Made by a program: the position numbers and the translations under genes. From the NCBI GenBank assembly GCA_004297235.1, contig SCUR01000244.1, positions 1-7,134 on the forward strand: a DNA stretch of 7,134 nucleotides, written 5' to 3'. This document shows positions 5,287 through 7,134 of the stretch, one piece after another. Numbering within the stretch: position 1 is the stretch's first letter; each line of letters starts with the position of its first letter. Under the pieces are notes generated by a model, which searched no databases, had not been told where the DNA came from, and worked only from the letters and a program-made list of their open reading frames with translations. This DNA comes from Candidatus Manganitrophaceae bacterium (GTDB lineage: Bacteria; Nitrospirota; Nitrospiria; SBBL01; Manganitrophaceae).

Positions 5287-6643
5287 TGAGTTCCTTTACA
5301 CGTTGGTTGGCGGAGCAGAAAGGGTCCATGCAGAGGATCGTCTCTTCCCAATACCCGTTCAATTTGAGGTAAGTCCAGTCGACTGTGTAGGAGCGGTTCT
5401 TTTCTTTGGCAAATCGGATGAAATCGCCCCGGACCTTCGCACGCGTCGTCTGAGGCGGGGTCTGAATCGCCCTTTGAATATCTTCTTCGGTTGCGATTCG
5501 CTCCACCATATCCTGGCGACACAAAAGAGAGTAGAGGCCGCGGTTTTGATTGACGTCGTGATATTGCAGATCCATCATCGCCACGCGGGCATCGTCCCAG
5601 CCGCATCCCTTCCGATCCATATAAGAGCTGATCAATTCTTTCTTGATCACCCAGTCCAATTCGCGGGAGAGACGGTTGGGATCTTCTTCGAGCTCATTGA
5701 GGACATACTCCCAACGTTCCAGGATGTCGTAGCTGACCTCGTCTTCATCTTCCGATGCGACATACTCTTTGGCCTTCTCGAGATAAATCCGCTGAATCTC
5801 GATGGCGGTCATTTCTTTTCCGCCCTCCAGACGAACCCGCTTCTTCATCGTGAGATCGCGTGAGATCTCCCGCATCGCCTTCACCGGATCTTCCAGCTCC
5901 AATCCCACGACGTTGAAGCCCTCTTCAATCATCGAGAGAACCAGCGCCGTCGTTCCGACTTTTAAATAGGTGGCATACTCCGACATGTTGGAGTCGCCGA
6001 CGATGATGTGAAGCCGGCGATACTTCTCCGCATCCGCGTGCGGCTCATCGCGGGTATTGATGATGCTTCTTGAAGAGGTGGTGGAGGAAGAGGTCTTCTC
6101 GTGGATATGTTGGGCGCGCTGAGAGATAAAGTAATGGCTCTTTCCAGACACCTTGAGCACCTTCCCCGAGCCGCTATAAATCTGCCGGGTCACGAAGAAG
6201 GGGATGAGCTGCTCGGTGACCTTCCAGAAATCAAGATCGCGGCGCATGAGATAATTCTCATGGCAGCCGTAGGTATTCCCCATCGAGTCGGTGTTGTTCT
6301 TAAAAATATAAATCTCTCCGGAGAGGCCTTCTTCCTTCAGGCGCTTCTCCGCGATGGGGAGACACGATTCCAAAAGGCGCTCCCCCGCCTTGTCATGGAC
6401 GACCAAGTCGAAGACATTGTCGCATTCGGGGGTGGAGTACTCAGGATGGCAGCCTGTATCTTGATAGAACCGGGCGCCGTTCACCAAAAAGGCATTGGAG
6501 GGCCAGCTGTTTGGAATTAATCCTTCAAAGATATAGCCTAAAATCTTCTCCATAGGAAGATAGACCTTCCCATTGGGCGAGAAGATCAATCCATACTCGT
6601 TTTCAAGACCGAAAATACGATTCTTCATCAATCCAACAATCAT
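5261..6643 (-). CDS. pafA: Pup-protein ligase PafA
   Basis: PafA uses ATP to phosphorylate the C-terminal Glu of Pup and joins it to a lysine of target proteins, marking them for the proteasome. The 460-residue product aligns by eye along its length with mycobacterial PafA. It has the glutamine-synthetase-like start RIFGLENEYG (9-18) with metal-binding E14 and E16, NGARFYQDTGCHPEYSTPEC (55-74) with the catalytic Asp at 62, FKNNTDSMGNTYGCHENYL (114-132), and the invariant INTRDEPHADAEKYRRLH (195-212). The C-terminal Pup-ligase domain includes ELDWVIKKEL (328-337) and QTPPQTTRAKVRGDFI (394-409). It is PafA rather than the depupylase Dop, because it lacks the long insertion Dop has before the NGAR segment and keeps the PafA-type VDWTYLKLNGYWEETILCMDPF end. 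The ATG at 6643 overlaps the prcA stop (ATGA). A second start at residue 6 (6628) corresponds better to where homologues begin; neither has a strong ribosome site. Confidence 0.96.
   Translation of the reverse strand: MIVGLMKNRIFGLENEYGLIFSPNGKVYLPMEKILGYIFEGLIPNSWPSNAFLVNGARFYQDTGCHPEYSTPECDNVFDLVVHDKAGERLLESCLPIAEKRLKEEGLSGEIYIFKNNTDSMGNTYGCHENYLMRRDLDFWKVTEQLIPFFVTRQIYSGSGKVLKVSGKSHYFISQRAQHIHEKTSSSTTSSRSIINTRDEPHADAEKYRRLHIIVGDSNMSEYATYLKVGTTALVLSMIEEGFNVVGLELEDPVKAMREISRDLTMKKRVRLEGGKEMTAIEIQRIYLEKAKEYVASEDEDEVSYDILERWEYVLNELEEDPNRLSRELDWVIKKELISSYMDRKGCGWDDARVAMMDLQYHDVNQNRGLYSLLCRQDMVERIATEEDIQRAIQTPPQTTRAKVRGDFIRFAKEKNRSYTVDWTYLKLNGYWEETILCMDPFCSANQRVKELIAAATPSK
5292..5297 (-). promoter_or_regulatory. 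Shine-Dalgarno site inside pafA fixing the TTG start of the M23 gene
   Basis: On the minus strand AAAGGA ends 5 nt before TTG 5286-5284. It lies within the last codons of pafA, and an in-frame stop (TAA 5298-5296) rules out a longer M23 protein. Translation of the peptidase is therefore probably coupled to that of pafA. Confidence 0.6.
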
Positions 6644-7134
6644 TCACGCAAGTATTCCGTTAATTCCTGAACCCCGATTCGTCGAAAGGTCCGACCCGTA
6701 CGACCGCGATCCAAAACAGCCACCTCCAAACTTTGAGGACTCGATGTTTGGTTGTACCCTGCCTCGAATGCATCGGTGGCGAGCTTCAACGCCTCTTTCA
6801 GAGTAGAAGAGCGGTAGCGATTCTTTAAATGAGTGATCAGCGCTTCCGATTTCCCTCCAATCGCAGTAAACCCCTTCTCGTCGAAGATGCTCCCATCAAA
6901 TGAAATCCGGTACATTTCATTCTCTTCCGTCCGCTGGCCGACCTCGACGACCAAGATTTCCACCTCCAGCGGCTTTAACTCTTGGCTGAAGATCGTACCG
7001 AGCGATTGAGAGTAGGCATTCGCGAGCGACTTGGCGGTGACGTCCTCCCGGCTGTAGAGATATCCCTTCATGTCGGCATGGCGGATGCCGGCCTTTCTCA
7101 AATTTTCAAATTCACTGTATTTCCCCGCCCCGGC
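6640..7134 (-). CDS. prcA: Proteasome subunit alpha PrcA, C-terminal part (runs off right edge)
   Basis: The frame is open to the right window edge, so 164 residues of the C-terminal part are visible, beginning AGAGKYSEFENLRKAGIRHA. The segment matches actinobacterial PrcA closely by eye: the N-terminal visible part, then DVTAKSLANAYSQSLGTIF, ELKPLEVEILVVEVG, MYRISFDGSIFDEKGF, and SLEVAVLDRGRTGRTFRRI near the end. About 60-65 N-terminal residues, including the gate region, lie outside the window. PrcA forms the outer non-catalytic rings of the 20S core; the catalytic threonine is in PrcB, expected immediately upstream. Compared with Mycobacterium tuberculosis PrcA it ends shortly after the last helix and lacks the acidic C-terminal tail. 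The TTG at 7101 is internal to the conserved region and is not a start. The stop overlaps the pafA ATG. Confidence 0.95.
   Translation of the reverse strand, partial: AGAGKYSEFENLRKAGIRHADMKGYLYSREDVTAKSLANAYSQSLGTIFSQELKPLEVEILVVEVGQRTEENEMYRISFDGSIFDEKGFTAIGGKSEALITHLKNRYRSSTLKEALKLATDAFEAGYNQTSSPQSLEVAVLDRGRTGRTFRRIGVQELTEYLRE

Noticed and set aside
5189..5863. Plus-strand open frame opposite pafA and the M23 gene (224 codons)
   Set aside because: Both genes on the other strand are strongly supported by motifs, and this product shows no domain or ribosome site.
5261..6643. Depupylase Dop instead of PafA
   Set aside because: The protein lacks the long Dop insertion between the N-terminal GLENEYG motif and NGAR, and matches PafA along its length, including the C-terminal VDWTYLKLN segment.
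7099..7101. TTG as a start codon for prcA
   Set aside because: The frame is open upstream to the window edge, and the upstream residues AGAGKYSEFEN match the conserved PrcA interior, so the gene continues beyond the window.

Overview
The window reads as a Gram-negative-type bacterial chromosome carrying a Pup-proteasome locus. It holds eight complete or nearly complete genes plus one partial gene (mreD) at the left edge and one partial gene (prcA) at the right edge. A 20S-proteasome alpha subunit followed directly by the Pup ligase PafA, next to MreBCD, a PpiD/SurA-like periplasmic chaperone and a secreted LytM-type peptidase, points to a non-actinobacterial owner of the Pup system. Nitrospirota is my best guess (Leptospirillum, Nitrospira and relatives are known to carry Pup-proteasome genes). 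This is inference from gene content, not a phylogeny.

The left part (1-2608) is a minus-strand operon in the order RDD-family membrane protein, mreB, mreC, mreD, with mreD running off the left edge. The genes are tightly packed: 10 nt between the RDD gene and mreB, 74 nt between mreB and mreC, and a 4-nt ATGA overlap between mreC and mreD. MreB filaments with MreC and MreD organise lateral cell-wall synthesis. The RDD protein is an unassigned membrane partner at the head of the operon.

The middle part (2609-3404) has a divergent promoter region and then a single plus-strand gene for a membrane-anchored SurA/PpiD N-terminal-type chaperone with no PPIase domain, starting at TTG. A short convergent gap (3405-3477) separates it from the next operon and contains a weak terminator-like hairpin.

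The right part (3478-7134) is a second minus-strand operon in transcription order prcA (partial), pafA, a secreted M23 peptidase, an unrecognised 186-residue protein, and a PilZ-domain protein. prcA/pafA overlap by 4 nt, pafA/M23 by 26 nt, and the last two genes are 3 nt apart, so co-transcription is likely. PrcA and PafA act in cytoplasmic protein degradation: PafA attaches Pup to target lysines and the PrcA/PrcB core degrades the tagged proteins. The three downstream genes look like envelope or signalling functions (cell-wall hydrolysis, unknown, c-di-GMP binding). prcB, pup, dop and the ATPase gene would be expected just beyond the right edge.

I see no tRNA, rRNA, CRISPR array, insertion sequence or phage remnant. 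No stretch longer than 300 bases lacks a gene. The most useful leads are the uncharacterised gene in the proteasome operon, the conflict between promoter and start codon at the RDD gene, and the ideal Shine-Dalgarno site ahead of mreC that has no ordinary start codon at the right distance.
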